64,000 nt of DNA from Mucilaginibacter sp. (GCF_028288205.1 NZ_JAQBOD010000035.1:1-64000), one strand, 5' to 3'; counted from the stretch's first letter, positions 18,711-29,681 are shown. Numbers and translations are program-made. Notes: a model not told the origin generated them from the sequence alone.

Positions 18711-21700
18711 ATGAAAAGGGTTTTACTATTAAACTTGTGCATTTTAGTATTAGCAGTTCCTCGGCTATATGCACAAAATCATACCGTAACCGGGACAGTT
18801 ACGGCTAAGGATGATGGCATGCCATTAATTGGTGTATCGGTAGTGGTCAAAGGAACTACCATTGGGACACAAACAGACGTACAGGGCAAATATTCACTAA
18901 ATGTGCCCAATGATGCTATATTAGCATTTAGTTCTATAGGCTATATCAGGCAGGAACTTCCGGCGACAGGCAGTGTGGTTAACGTAACTTTAACTCCTTC
19001 AAGTTTAGAACTTGGTGAAGTTGTTGTTACCGGTGCGTTAGGAATAACCCGAACCCGAAATCAACAAAGCTATGCCGCGCAGGAGGTAACGGGAGAGGAA
19101 GTGAGTAAACAGCGTTCGGCCAATTTTATTGATGGCTTATCCGGCAAAGTAGCCGGCCTGGAAATCCGCCAAAATAATACGTTGGGGGGGTCAACCAATG
19201 TGGTGCTTCGTGGTACCAAATCAATAACAGGTAATAACCAGGCTGTTTTTGTAATTGACGGGGTGCCTGTCGGTAACGCAAATACGAATACCAGTATTCA
19301 GCAAACCGGCAGTGATGGGTTAAGCCGGCAGGATTCAGGTAACGGCGGATATGACTACGGCAGCCCGGCTTCGGATATTAATCCGGATGATATTGAAAGT
19401 GTAACGGTTTTAAAAGGTGCAGGAGCATCGGCTTTATACGGTTCGCGTGGCAGTAACGGAGTGATCTTAATCACAACAAAAAAAGCCAAAAAGGGCTTGG
19501 GTATTGTTGTCAACTCAACTGTAAGTGTAGGATCAATAGATAAATCTACGCTCCCTAAATATCAACGGCAGTACGGAGCAGGTTATGCACAATATTTCAA
19601 TACCGGGAATGTTTTTGGTAACCCTAATGCCCAGGTTGCGCCAACCGGCGACGATGCTTCAAACGGCACCGCATTTGATCCAAATTTGATGATTTATCAA
19701 TGGGACGCCTTTGATCCTACATCACCAAATTATGGCAAGGCAACACCGTGGGTTGCCGCCAAAAATGACCCCTCTACATTTTTTTTGAAACCGGTTTCTA
19801 CTATTCAAAGCATAATGATCACCAATGGGGGTGATAATGGCACATTCAAACTGGGCTATACAAAAAGCATTGAAAACGGTATTATACCCAATAATAAGCT
19901 GAATAAAAATTTAGTGGATTTTGCCGCAACCTATAATATCACCCCTAAATTAACCTTGGGTGCTAATATAAATTTTTATAATACAAACGGTACCGGCAGA
20001 GGCGGAACAGGTTATGATGGCACTAACTCTGACAACCGTAACGTAATGGCTGGTTTCAGGCAGTGGTGGCAAACAAACGTAGACGTTCAGGAGCTAAAGG
20101 CAGCTTATGACAGAACGCATCAAAACGTAACCTGGAATATGGCCGACCCTATTAACGGCAACACAAACCCGGCTTTTTGGAACAATCCTTATTGGGTAGT
20201 TAACCATAATTACGAAACCGATACCCGTAACAGGTATTTAGGTAATATAAATTTGAATTATAAGCCTACTACCTGGTTAACCATTACCGGCAGAGTATCA
20301 TTAGATACTTACTCAGAACTTGATGAGGAACGATACGATGTTGGCAGTATAGGGGTTCCTTATTATTCAAGGTTTAACCATAATTATGCTGAGACAAATT
20401 TTGATTTGTTGGCCAATGTAAATAAAGACATTACAAAAGATCTTAATTTAAAAGCGTTATTAGGTACCAATATCAGGAAGGCTAAAGACAATAGTGTTAA
20501 CGCCTCCACCAACGGTGGATTGATAATTCCCGGATTATATTCGCTATCCAATACCTTAAATTCACCGTTATCTCCAATTGAGATCGATTCAAGAAAAGAG
20601 GTTGACGGTATTTTTGCAGGAGCCACGCTTACCTGGAAAAACATGATAACTGCTGACGGAACTATAAGGAGAGATAAATCATCAACCTTGCCCAAAGCAA
20701 ATAATACCTATTATTACCCTTCGGTATCAGTTGGTTTTATTTTTTCAGAACTGTTAAAAAAATATGAATGGCTATCCTACGGAAAAATAAGGGCCAATTA
20801 CGCACAGGTAGGTAGTGATGCACCATTATATAGCGTTAATGACACTTATACAATTGTTCCGCCATTTGGCGCTAATCCGCAAACAGTTTTGAGTACAACT
20901 AAAAATAACCCTGATTTAAAGCCAGAACAAACAAAAAGCAAGGAAATTGGATTAGAATTAGCTTTTTTCAAAAACCGACTGGGATTTGACGGAAGCTATT
21001 ACAGCACCAATACATTTAATGAAATATTGCCCGTTAATGTTTCAGGAGCAACAGGTTATAGTTTTAAATTTTTAAATGCGGGTTCTGTACAAAACAAGGG
21101 TATTGAACTTTCTTTAAATGGTTCACCTATAGTAACCAATAGCTTTAGCTGGAAAATTACATTAAATTTTACCGCTGCTAAAAATAAGGTAACTTCATTA
21201 TATACAGACGCTACTGGCAAGCAAGCCAGCAATTTGCAATTGGCCACTTTCCAGAATGGTGAGACGTTGAATGCTCCACTGGGTGAGCCCTTTGGTACTT
21301 TAAGAGGAACTGATTATGTATATAATGCCAGTGGCCAAAAGATTGTAGGTGCTGATGGGCAATATGAAATATCGCCAAACTCAAACAACAATATAGGCAA
21401 CATCAACCCCAATTGGACCGGCGGTATAAACAACAACTTTACGTATAAGAATTTCACTTTGAGCTTTTTAATTGATATCCGGCACGGCGGTTCATTATTC
21501 TCGAATGACCTGGCTTATGGATTGGCTGATGGCATTTATCCGTTAACCGCTTACACAAATGACCTGGGAAATCCAGTTCGAAATACTTTGGCTAATGGCG
21601 GTGGTTTTATACGCCCCGGTGTTTTAGAAAATGGACAGCCCAATAACATTAGGGTAACCGCTTATAACTACGGTGATTTTGGTGACGGCTCTGGTATATT

Positions 21701-21971
21701 ACCACTAAAAGCATTTGTATACGATGCTAGCTACGTGAAGTTACGAGAAGCCATTATCGGCTATACATTGCCGAAAACTGCCTTGAATAAACTGGGCCCT
21801 GTTAAAGAGGTTACTTTTCAGCTTATTGGCAGGAATTTATGGATAATTCATAAAAACCTACCTTATGCCGATCCTGAAGATGGATTATCTTCCGGTAACC
21901 TGCAGGGGATACAAGAAGGTGCTTACCCAACAGTACGCACTATAGCATTTAATTTAAAAGTACGTTTCTAA
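18711..21971 (+). CDS. SusC/RagA family TonB-linked outer membrane protein
   Basis: CarboxypepD_reg-like N-terminus (VTGTVTAKDDGMPLIGVSVVVKGT), plug VLKGAGASALYGSRGSNGVILITTK, C-terminal beta-barrel. Confidence 0.97.
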   Translation: MKRVLLLNLCILVLAVPRLYAQNHTVTGTVTAKDDGMPLIGVSVVVKGTTIGTQTDVQGKYSLNVPNDAILAFSSIGYIRQELPATGSVVNVTLTPSSLELGEVVVTGALGITRTRNQQSYAAQEVTGEEVSKQRSANFIDGLSGKVAGLEIRQNNTLGGSTNVVLRGTKSITGNNQAVFVIDGVPVGNANTNTSIQQTGSDGLSRQDSGNGGYDYGSPASDINPDDIESVTVLKGAGASALYGSRGSNGVILITTKKAKKGLGIVVNSTVSVGSIDKSTLPKYQRQYGAGYAQYFNTGNVFGNPNAQVAPTGDDASNGTAFDPNLMIYQWDAFDPTSPNYGKATPWVAAKNDPSTFFLKPVSTIQSIMITNGGDNGTFKLGYTKSIENGIIPNNKLNKNLVDFAATYNITPKLTLGANINFYNTNGTGRGGTGYDGTNSDNRNVMAGFRQWWQTNVDVQELKAAYDRTHQNVTWNMADPINGNTNPAFWNNPYWVVNHNYETDTRNRYLGNINLNYKPTTWLTITGRVSLDTYSELDEERYDVGSIGVPYYSRFNHNYAETNFDLLANVNKDITKDLNLKALLGTNIRKAKDNSVNASTNGGLIIPGLYSLSNTLNSPLSPIEIDSRKEVDGIFAGATLTWKNMITADGTIRRDKSSTLPKANNTYYYPSVSVGFIFSELLKKYEWLSYGKIRANYAQVGSDAPLYSVNDTYTIVPPFGANPQTVLSTTKNNPDLKPEQTKSKEIGLELAFFKNRLGFDGSYYSTNTFNEILPVNVSGATGYSFKFLNAGSVQNKGIELSLNGSPIVTNSFSWKITLNFTAAKNKVTSLYTDATGKQASNLQLATFQNGETLNAPLGEPFGTLRGTDYVYNASGQKIVGADGQYEISPNSNNNIGNINPNWTGGINNNFTYKNFTLSFLIDIRHGGSLFSNDLAYGLADGIYPLTAYTNDLGNPVRNTLANGGGFIRPGVLENGQPNNIRVTAYNYGDFGDGSGILPLKAFVYDASYVKLREAIIGYTLPKTALNKLGPVKEVTFQLIGRNLWIIHKNLPYADPEDGLSSGNLQGIQEGAYPTVRTIAFNLKVRF

Positions 21972-21982
21972 TCAAAGCAGTT

Positions 21983-23455
21983 ATGAAAAAGATAGCATTA
22001 ATTTTTGTACTCGTATCGATATTACCGGCCTGTACAAAAGATCTGACCAAACTGAACGTCGATCCTAAAAACCCATCAGTCGTACCATCATATAGCTTAT
22101 TTACTAACGCTGAAAGGGCGTTAACTAATACGGTAACCTCATCAAGCGTGAACTTAAATATTTTTCGTTTAATTGAACAGCAATTTACCGAAACTACCTA
22201 TTTAAATGAAACGCAATATCAGCTCACTTTCCGTAACCAGCCAGATGCTATGTGGACCGCCCTGTATAGTGGCGCTTTGGGAAATTTCCAACAGGCAAAA
22301 ACATTTATGGCAAAGGATGTTACTGATCCTGGCAAACAAAAAAACGATATTGCTATTACAGATATTCTGCAGGTTTACACTTATTACTACCTGATAACAA
22401 CCTTTGGAAATGTACCTTATTCAGAAGCGTTGGATATAAACCAACCATTTCCAAAGTACGATGATGCAAAAACCGCTTACTATAATTTATTAACCCGGCT
22501 GGATGCTGATATTGCGGCATTGGATGTAGGGTCAGGTAGCCTGGGAAGCGCCGATGTAATTTATAATGGTGATCCTGCGAGCTGGAAGAAATTTGCCAAT
22601 ACGCTCAAACTAAAAATGGGTATCACTATATCTGATTTTGATAATACAAAGGCAAAAGCTACTGTTGAATCAGCCGTTACTTCGGGGGTATTTACTTCAA
22701 ATAGTGATAATGCACTGTTTCAATATGTTGCCACGCCGCCAAATACCAACCCCGTTTGGGTTGATTTGGTACAAAGTCAAAGGCACGATTTTGTAGGCAC
22801 CAGCCAATTCATTACCCTCTTAAATCCTGGTACTCCCGCCCAAGACCCGAGGCTGCCTTACTATTTTGCTCAAAACTCGCAAGGGGTATATGTGGGTGCC
22901 AGTAATGGCTCAGGTAATGGAGGTCTTGTTTATAGCCAGTATTCATTACCTTCAGGCCCGCTAATTACACCAGGATCAATTGGAAAAGTAACCAATCCGG
23001 ATTTTCCGGGTTTATTATTAGACTATGCCGAAACGGAATTTAACCTGGCAGAGGCTGTACAACGAGGTTATAGCGTTGGCGGCACCGTTCAGTCGCATTA
23101 CAATGCCGGCGTAACTGCTTCAGTAGCTTATTGGACAGGATCAGCAACTGCCGCTGCTGCTTATCTGCTGTTACCTAATGTTGCTTTTGCCACTGCCCCA
23201 GGCACAACTCCACTCCAAAAAATTGCCGGCCAGGAATATTTGGCACTATATAACAGGGGATGGGATGCCTGGATAGTAAACAGGAGGCTTGATTACCCCG
23301 CATTGGTTCCGCCGCCTAATGCATTTAGCGCATTTCCGGTTAGGTTCACCTATCCTATCAGCGAACAAAATGTAAATGTTGTGAATTACAACCAGGCCGC
23401 TACCGCAATAGGTGGAGACTTGGTGACAACCAAGCTTTTCTTTGATGTATTTTAA
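21983..23455 (+). CDS. SusD/RagB family lipoprotein
   Basis: Lipobox SILPACTKDL; TTFGNVPYSEAL; directly follows SusC. Confidence 0.93.
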   Translation: MKKIALIFVLVSILPACTKDLTKLNVDPKNPSVVPSYSLFTNAERALTNTVTSSSVNLNIFRLIEQQFTETTYLNETQYQLTFRNQPDAMWTALYSGALGNFQQAKTFMAKDVTDPGKQKNDIAITDILQVYTYYYLITTFGNVPYSEALDINQPFPKYDDAKTAYYNLLTRLDADIAALDVGSGSLGSADVIYNGDPASWKKFANTLKLKMGITISDFDNTKAKATVESAVTSGVFTSNSDNALFQYVATPPNTNPVWVDLVQSQRHDFVGTSQFITLLNPGTPAQDPRLPYYFAQNSQGVYVGASNGSGNGGLVYSQYSLPSGPLITPGSIGKVTNPDFPGLLLDYAETEFNLAEAVQRGYSVGGTVQSHYNAGVTASVAYWTGSATAAAAYLLLPNVAFATAPGTTPLQKIAGQEYLALYNRGWDAWIVNRRLDYPALVPPPNAFSAFPVRFTYPISEQNVNVVNYNQAATAIGGDLVTTKLFFDVF

Positions 23456-23476
23456 CTATTTGAAAGTTAAAACAAG

Positions 23477-23512
23477 AGGCCGTATCATAAAACAAATGAT
23501 GCGGCCTTTTTT
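23477..23512 (+). terminator. Intrinsic terminator of the susCD pair
   Basis: AGGCCGTATCAT-AAAACAA-ATGATGCGGCCT (12 bp, one wobble) followed by T6. Confidence 0.85.
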
Positions 23513-23547
23513 AAAATATAATGAACTTTTGCAAAAGTGCGTGCTGA

Positions 23548-24159
23548 TTACAGGCTTGCCATGTCATCAGCTGCCGTTGGACGGGCAGCATATTTGGTTG
23601 TTAATTTTTCGATGCGGTTAACTGCTGTTAAGTCGGTTTTATTTACAGTTGATGATTGGCTGTAGTTTAATTCGTAATCATTTACTGTTCCGCTTAAATC
23701 AGCTTTTGCACGGTCATTTACTGTGATGTTAGCAGCAAAAGCATTTAACTTTAATTGTGCAGAAGCATTGTTGTTTAACTTAACATCCAACGCAACGGTT
23801 GAAAATGTTCCGTATGATTTAACAGCAGCATTATCATTTACAGTAATTGAACGCAGATCGCTAACGGTAACTAATACTACCAATTTATCTGCAGTGTATG
23901 ATGATATACGCAATACACCTTCTTTGTCTTGTACTAATGCATTTTGTGCATAGTAGTTGTCATAAACTTTCACCTGGTCCTTATCGCCATTAGTGATATA
24001 AACTTCAACATTACCTGATACTTCTATTTTGTTAATGTTGCTTGATGTTGCTACTACAACGGCTTCGTTATTGTTGTTGTTTACAGAAGCATAGGTTAAA
24101 CTTGTTGTGCTTAATACAATGGCTACCATTGTGATAAGACTTATAATTCTTGTTTTCAT
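23548..24159 (-). CDS. Secreted GIN-domain/DUF2807-like protein
   Basis: Signal peptide MKTRIISLITMVAIVLSTTSLTYA; INKIEVSGNVEVYITNGDKDQVKVYDN. Start at 24159 preferred over track 24261. Confidence 0.75.
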   Translation of the reverse strand: MKTRIISLITMVAIVLSTTSLTYASVNNNNNEAVVVATSSNINKIEVSGNVEVYITNGDKDQVKVYDNYYAQNALVQDKEGVLRISSYTADKLVVLVTVSDLRSITVNDNAAVKSYGTFSTVALDVKLNNNASAQLKLNAFAANITVNDRAKADLSGTVNDYELNYSQSSTVNKTDLTAVNRIEKLTTKYAARPTAADDMASL

Positions 24160-24377
24160 TTTATTAAGTATTTGTGTGATTAACTTTTTTATTATTTTAA
24201 ATACATCAATAAGACGATACCAATTACTAAAGGTTACAGCGAGATAGTGTAAAAACGACACAATGCCTGTTTTACTCGGTGAACTACCTGTATGTGTCGG
24301 TGAAAACCCAATAAAAATTAAAGTGCTATGACACGCAAAACGAGATAAATGGAAGTTTTTATAGTCTAAGTGACGTT

Positions 24378-26270
24378 TTACAGGTAATACTTTTCGCCGT
24401 TAAATTTTATTTTACCGGCATCAAGCAGCAGGCGGATGGTATTGAGCCGCTCTTTTTCTATACCGTTTTTAATGGAAGTGACCAATGAGTCAATATCCAG
24501 CGGCGAATTGCTTAGCAATTCGGCTATTTCATTAGTGATATCATCAAATACTTCAGACGCGTTGAGTTTGCGCTTTTCTTCCAGGCATACATCACAAATA
24601 CCGCACTTGTCACTATTGGGTTCGTCAAAATAAGCCAGCAGCAATTGGCTACGGCATTTTTTATGGGCGCAATAAGCAAACACTGCTTCCATTTTTTTAA
24701 GATAGGTAGCTTTTCGTTGTTCAATGTATTGCTTGTTAATATATACATTGTTGGGGTGCTGCCTTGATTTTAAATAAGTAACCTGCGGCTGATCGTTTTG
24801 GGGAAGATAGCTCAGCACATTATATTCTTGTAACTGTTTTAAACCTTCTATTACCTGTTGCACGCTCATATTGGCGCGTCGCGCTATATCAAATTCCTTT
24901 AGCCGAACGTAATTTTCAAAAGCTCCACCGTATGATCGTAACAGCGTTTTAATAAAAGCATCCCAGCCCTGGTTCTGTATCTGGAAATTATATAACTGCT
25001 CATTTAACACCTCAAATCTAAAACGCGATGGCAAAAACACACTTTCATTGAATGCCAGGTATTCGTCTTGCTCTAAAAACTTTAACGCATTTAAGGTTTT
25101 AATAACATCCAGTTTGTATTGCGCGCAAAAACCACCCAGGTCAAGATCAAAACTTATGCCCGCCCCCGCACCGTAAGCCACGTGGTAATAGTTGGATAAA
25201 CAATGATAAACCAGCTTTATCTCATCCACTGTCGGAAAGCTTAACTCAAATATCTTATGCTGCCGTGCCCTGTCGGCATTATTATATAGTAAAACCGCAT
25301 AAGCTTTTTTTTCATCGCGCCCTGCCCTGCCGGCTTCCTGGTAATAGGCCTCCAGGCTTTCGGGCACATCTTTATGTATTACAAAGCGCACATCCGGTTT
25401 ATCAATACCCATCCCGAAGGCATTGGTAGCTACAATAATTCTTGTTTTATTATTTTTCCAGCTCTCCTGTTTTTTCGAGCGTTCATCAGGCGTTAGGCCC
25501 GCATGATAGTAATCAGCCTTAATTCCGTTATCATTATAAAACTTAGCTATTTCTGCACATTCGCGCCTGCTGCGCACATATATAATACCACTGCCCTTTA
25601 CACCGGTGGCAACATCCAGCATTTTGCGGAACTTATTCTCTTCGTACTGTACCACATAGCTGATATTTTTACGCTCAAAGCTTTTTTGAAAGACGATGCC
25701 TTTTTTAAACTGTAGCTTTTCCTGTATATCAATCCTAACTTCGGCAGTTGCCGTAGCAGTAAGTGCCAGTACAGTCACATCCGGATGCAACTCACGCAAA
25801 TCAGCGATATGTAGATATGATGGCCTGAAATCATATCCCCATTGCGATATACAATGCGCCTCATCAACCGCGATCAGGTTTACCTTCATGTATTTGATAC
25901 GCTCGCGCACCAACTCAGACAATAATCGCTCGGGAGATAAGTATAAAAACTTAACCGTGCCATAAATACAATTATCCAGCGCTATATCAACCTCGCGCTT
26001 GCTCATGCCCGATACTATGGCAACAGCTTCAATGCCTTTTTCCTTTAAATTCTCTACCTGGTCTTTCATCAAAGCGATGAGCGGTGATACTACAATACAT
26101 ATCCCCTCTTTAGCCATAGCCGGCACCTGAAAGCAAACAGACTTACCTCCGCCCGTAGGCAGCAGCGCCAAAGTATCATGCCCCAACAATACAGACTGGA
26201 TGATATCCTCTTGCATTGGACGAAAGGCATCATGGTTCCAGTAAGTTTTTAGTATTTCCTGTATCGTCAT
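24378..26270 (-). CDS. recQ: ATP-dependent DNA helicase RecQ
   Basis: LLPTGGGKSVCFQVPA, DEAHCISQWGYDFRPSY, TNAFGMGIDKPDVRFVIH, Zn-binding Cys cluster. MTIQEILKTYW at 26270 preferred over track 26339. Confidence 0.93.
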   Translation of the reverse strand: MTIQEILKTYWNHDAFRPMQEDIIQSVLLGHDTLALLPTGGGKSVCFQVPAMAKEGICIVVSPLIALMKDQVENLKEKGIEAVAIVSGMSKREVDIALDNCIYGTVKFLYLSPERLLSELVRERIKYMKVNLIAVDEAHCISQWGYDFRPSYLHIADLRELHPDVTVLALTATATAEVRIDIQEKLQFKKGIVFQKSFERKNISYVVQYEENKFRKMLDVATGVKGSGIIYVRSRRECAEIAKFYNDNGIKADYYHAGLTPDERSKKQESWKNNKTRIIVATNAFGMGIDKPDVRFVIHKDVPESLEAYYQEAGRAGRDEKKAYAVLLYNNADRARQHKIFELSFPTVDEIKLVYHCLSNYYHVAYGAGAGISFDLDLGGFCAQYKLDVIKTLNALKFLEQDEYLAFNESVFLPSRFRFEVLNEQLYNFQIQNQGWDAFIKTLLRSYGGAFENYVRLKEFDIARRANMSVQQVIEGLKQLQEYNVLSYLPQNDQPQVTYLKSRQHPNNVYINKQYIEQRKATYLKKMEAVFAYCAHKKCRSQLLLAYFDEPNSDKCGICDVCLEEKRKLNASEVFDDITNEIAELLSNSPLDIDSLVTSIKNGIEKERLNTIRLLLDAGKIKFNGEKYYL

Positions 26271-26447
26271 TGTTATGAGAGTCTCAAAACTATTAAAATT
26301 AACATGATTTATCGATTTGATTAGGATTTTATGGATCAAAGTATTATCTGAAAATTATATAAATCTTAAAATCCATAAAATCTTTAAATCGTGTTCAGAT
26401 TAAAATGCAGCAATAGTTTTATCTTAGCGCCTATAAAGTATTAATTG

Positions 26448-29400
26448 ATGAAGCTCCTTAATATAACGATAATATTTTTAATCATAGTCTGTAATGTACA
26501 AGCCCAAAAATGGAACGTTGATAACCCTCCCGGCCAGGCAAAAAAAGTCACCATAAATACCAACGAGGGTACCTGGATGAATTTAGATGTAAGCCCCGAT
26601 GGTAAAAGCATTGTATTTGATCTGTTAGGCGATATCTATACCATACCTGTTACCGGCGGCAAGGCTACTTTATTAACCGGCGGCAAGGCCTGGGATGTAC
26701 AGCCGCGATACAGTCCTGATGGTAAATTAATATCCTACACCAGCGATAAGGAAGGTGGCGATAATATATGGATAATGAATGCCGATGGCAGCAATAAACA
26801 CGCTATCACCAAAGAAAGCTTTAGATTATTAAACAATGCCAGCTGGACACCCGATGGGCAATATGTTGTAGCACGCAAGCATTTTACCGGTACGCGTTCG
26901 CTTGGCGCCGGCGAAATGTGGCTGTATCATAAAAACGGCGGCGAGGGCGTACAACTAACCAAACGCAAAAACGATCAGCAGGATGCAGGCGAGCCAACAG
27001 TATCGCCTGATGGTAAATTTATTTATTGGAGCGAGGATATTACCCCCGGGCCGAAATTCGAATACAGTAAGGACCCAAATTCCGGCATTTATGCCATCAA
27101 GCGCCTAAACCGCGAAACCGGCGATATTGAAACCGTTACCGGTGGCGCAGGCGGCGCGTGTCGTCCGCAAATATCGCCCGATGGTAAGTTGCTTGCCTTT
27201 GTGAAACGGATCAGGCTTAAATCGGTTTTGTATCTGCGTAGAATTGAAACGGGCGAAGAATGGCCGGTGTATGATGACCTGTCGCACGACCAGCAGGAAA
27301 CATGGGCTATATTTGGTGTATATCCAAATTTTGGCTGGACACCAGATAGCAAGGATCTTATATTTTATGCAAAAGGCAAAATTTGGAACCTGGATATAAA
27401 TACACTCAACCCGGTACAAATTCCTTTCGAAGTTTCGTCGCAGCAAAACATTACCGAAGCGCTGCATTTTCCGCAAAAGGTTTTCCAGGATGAGTTTCCT
27501 GTTAAGATGATACGCCAGCTTACTACATCGCCCGATGGTAAATTTGTAGCCTTTAACGCGGCGGGCTACATCTATATTAAGGAGTTGCCAAAAGGCGAAC
27601 CAATGCGCATAGATACCACCAAAGATTTTGAATACAGCCCCCAATTTAGCCCGGATGGAAAATCGTTGGTTTATGTTGATTGGAGCGACGCTTTAAAAGG
27701 TTCAATAAATAAAATAGATTTGACCACCCATCAGATAACAAGAATTACTACCGAAAAAGGATTTTACTATACCCCAAAATTCAGTAACCATGGCGATAAA
27801 ATAATTTATCGTAAAGGCGAAGGCAATGAGAGCCTGGGATTTGCTTTTGGCACTAATCCCGGTATATATATTATCCCATCAGCAGGTGGCACCGCGCAAA
27901 TGGTTATTAACAATGGCATAAACCCGCGTTTTTCTACAGATGACATTAAAATTTATTACCAAAGCAGCGAGGGCGGTAAGAAAGCCTTTAAGGTAATGGA
28001 TGTTAGCGGTGCTAACCCAAAAACATTATATACCTCTTCCTACACCACTCAATTTGAACCAAGTCCTGATGGTAAATGGCTGGCTTTTACCGAGCTGTTT
28101 AACTGCTACATAACTCCAATGGTGAATACCGGTAACGCTCAGGACTTATCAGCAACTAACAAATCTTTGCCTTTAAGCAAGCTTACCCGTGATGCAGGCA
28201 CCTACCTGCACTGGAGCAAGGATAGTAAAAAACTAATGTGGACGTTAGGGCCAAAGTATTTTTCACGGGATATTCGTAATGCGTTCTCGTTTGCAAAGGG
28301 TGATACTGATAAAACACCTGTTATAGATACCGTTGGTATTGATATGGGCCTGAAACTAAAAACCGATGTACCCGATGGCAAGATAGCCTTCACCAACGTG
28401 CGTATTATTACCATGAAGGGTAATGAGGTTATCGAAAAAGGCACCATTATCATCGACCATAACAAGATAGATGCTATTGGTAAATCTGTCGATATACAGA
28501 TACCGGCAGATGCCAGGGTCTATGACGTTACCGGCAAAACAATTATGCCGGGTATAATAGATGTGCACGCGCATTTACACCCCAGCCCGGATGGTATTTC
28601 GCCGCAACAGGATTGGAGCTATTTTGCCAACCTATCCTACGGTGTAACCACCTCGCATGATCCGTCGAGCAATACCGAAATGGTATTCAGTCAATCGGAA
28701 ATGTTAAAGGCCGGGCGTATGGTCGGCCCGCGGGTGTACTCAACCGGTTCTATATTATATGGTGCCGATGGCGATTTTAAGGTGGTAATTAATAGCCTGG
28801 ATGACGCGCTTTCTAACCTGCGCCGGTTAAAGGCGGTAGGTGCATTCTCTGTGAAAAGTTATGGCCAGCCGCGGCGTGAACAGCGCCAGCAAATTGTTGA
28901 GGCCGCACGCCTATTGCAAATGGAAGTAGTGCCCGAGGGCGGCTCAACCTTTTTTACCAACATGAATATGATCGTGGACGGGCAAACCGGTATTGAACAT
29001 AGCATACCTGTTTGGCCTGTTTATAAAGATGTTAAAAGCTTATGGAACGATAGTAAAACCGGCTATACCCCCACTTTAATTGTTAGCTATGGTACCCAGT
29101 TTGGCGAAAACTACTGGTATGACCGTACCGAAGTTTGGAAGAATGAGCACCTGCTAAACTTCACCCCGCAATATATAGTAGATTCACGTTCGCGGCGCAG
29201 GACTACTTCTGAATATGGAGAATATGGCCATATAGAGATATCCAAATATGTAAAGCAAATTGCCGATGGTGGTACCAAAGTTAACCTGGGCGCCCATGGG
29301 CAATTGCAGGGCCTTGGCGCGCATTGGGAAATGTGGATGCTGGCACAAGGCGGTATGACTCCGCTGCAGGTAATACGCTGTGCAACCATTAATGGTGCAT

Positions 29401-29681
29401 CATATTTAGGCATGGATAAAGAAATAGGTTCGTTAGAGAAAGGCAAGCTGGCAGATCTGATCGTATTGAACCAAAACCCGTTGGACGATATCCGCAACAG
29501 CGATAACATAAAATATGTAATGATAAATGGCAGGCTGTACGATTCGGACAGTATGAACGAGATAGGCAATCACGATAAGCTGCGCATGCGTTTTTGGTGG
29601 CAGCTAAACCGCGGCGACAGCGTGAACCTGCCGGTTGGTAATACCGAGACGTATTTGTTTATGAGTGAACATGGAGATTAG
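26448..29681 (+). CDS. Amidohydrolase fused to N-terminal TolB/PD40 beta-propeller
   Basis: About 12 (S/T)PDGK-type PD40 repeats, then GIIDVHAHLHPS...ADLIVLNQNPLDDI. ATG at 26448 follows the TTG used by the track. Confidence 0.9.
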   Translation: MKLLNITIIFLIIVCNVQAQKWNVDNPPGQAKKVTINTNEGTWMNLDVSPDGKSIVFDLLGDIYTIPVTGGKATLLTGGKAWDVQPRYSPDGKLISYTSDKEGGDNIWIMNADGSNKHAITKESFRLLNNASWTPDGQYVVARKHFTGTRSLGAGEMWLYHKNGGEGVQLTKRKNDQQDAGEPTVSPDGKFIYWSEDITPGPKFEYSKDPNSGIYAIKRLNRETGDIETVTGGAGGACRPQISPDGKLLAFVKRIRLKSVLYLRRIETGEEWPVYDDLSHDQQETWAIFGVYPNFGWTPDSKDLIFYAKGKIWNLDINTLNPVQIPFEVSSQQNITEALHFPQKVFQDEFPVKMIRQLTTSPDGKFVAFNAAGYIYIKELPKGEPMRIDTTKDFEYSPQFSPDGKSLVYVDWSDALKGSINKIDLTTHQITRITTEKGFYYTPKFSNHGDKIIYRKGEGNESLGFAFGTNPGIYIIPSAGGTAQMVINNGINPRFSTDDIKIYYQSSEGGKKAFKVMDVSGANPKTLYTSSYTTQFEPSPDGKWLAFTELFNCYITPMVNTGNAQDLSATNKSLPLSKLTRDAGTYLHWSKDSKKLMWTLGPKYFSRDIRNAFSFAKGDTDKTPVIDTVGIDMGLKLKTDVPDGKIAFTNVRIITMKGNEVIEKGTIIIDHNKIDAIGKSVDIQIPADARVYDVTGKTIMPGIIDVHAHLHPSPDGISPQQDWSYFANLSYGVTTSHDPSSNTEMVFSQSEMLKAGRMVGPRVYSTGSILYGADGDFKVVINSLDDALSNLRRLKAVGAFSVKSYGQPRREQRQQIVEAARLLQMEVVPEGGSTFFTNMNMIVDGQTGIEHSIPVWPVYKDVKSLWNDSKTGYTPTLIVSYGTQFGENYWYDRTEVWKNEHLLNFTPQYIVDSRSRRRTTSEYGEYGHIEISKYVKQIADGGTKVNLGAHGQLQGLGAHWEMWMLAQGGMTPLQVIRCATINGASYLGMDKEIGSLEKGKLADLIVLNQNPLDDIRNSDNIKYVMINGRLYDSDSMNEIGNHDKLRMRFWWQLNRGDSVNLPVGNTETYLFMSEHGD

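Noticed and set aside
18190-23512. susCD as a composite transposon
   Set aside because: No transposase, integrase or target-site duplication visible; only short related hairpins. Kept as a low-confidence observation.
17388-24159. Polysaccharide utilisation locus
   Set aside because: No glycoside hydrolase, lyase, sulfatase or regulator adjacent; only the SusCD pair supports it.
27105-27644. 179-aa minus-strand ORF
   Set aside because: Lies fully opposite the PD40-amidohydrolase gene, which has clear domains; shadow ORF.
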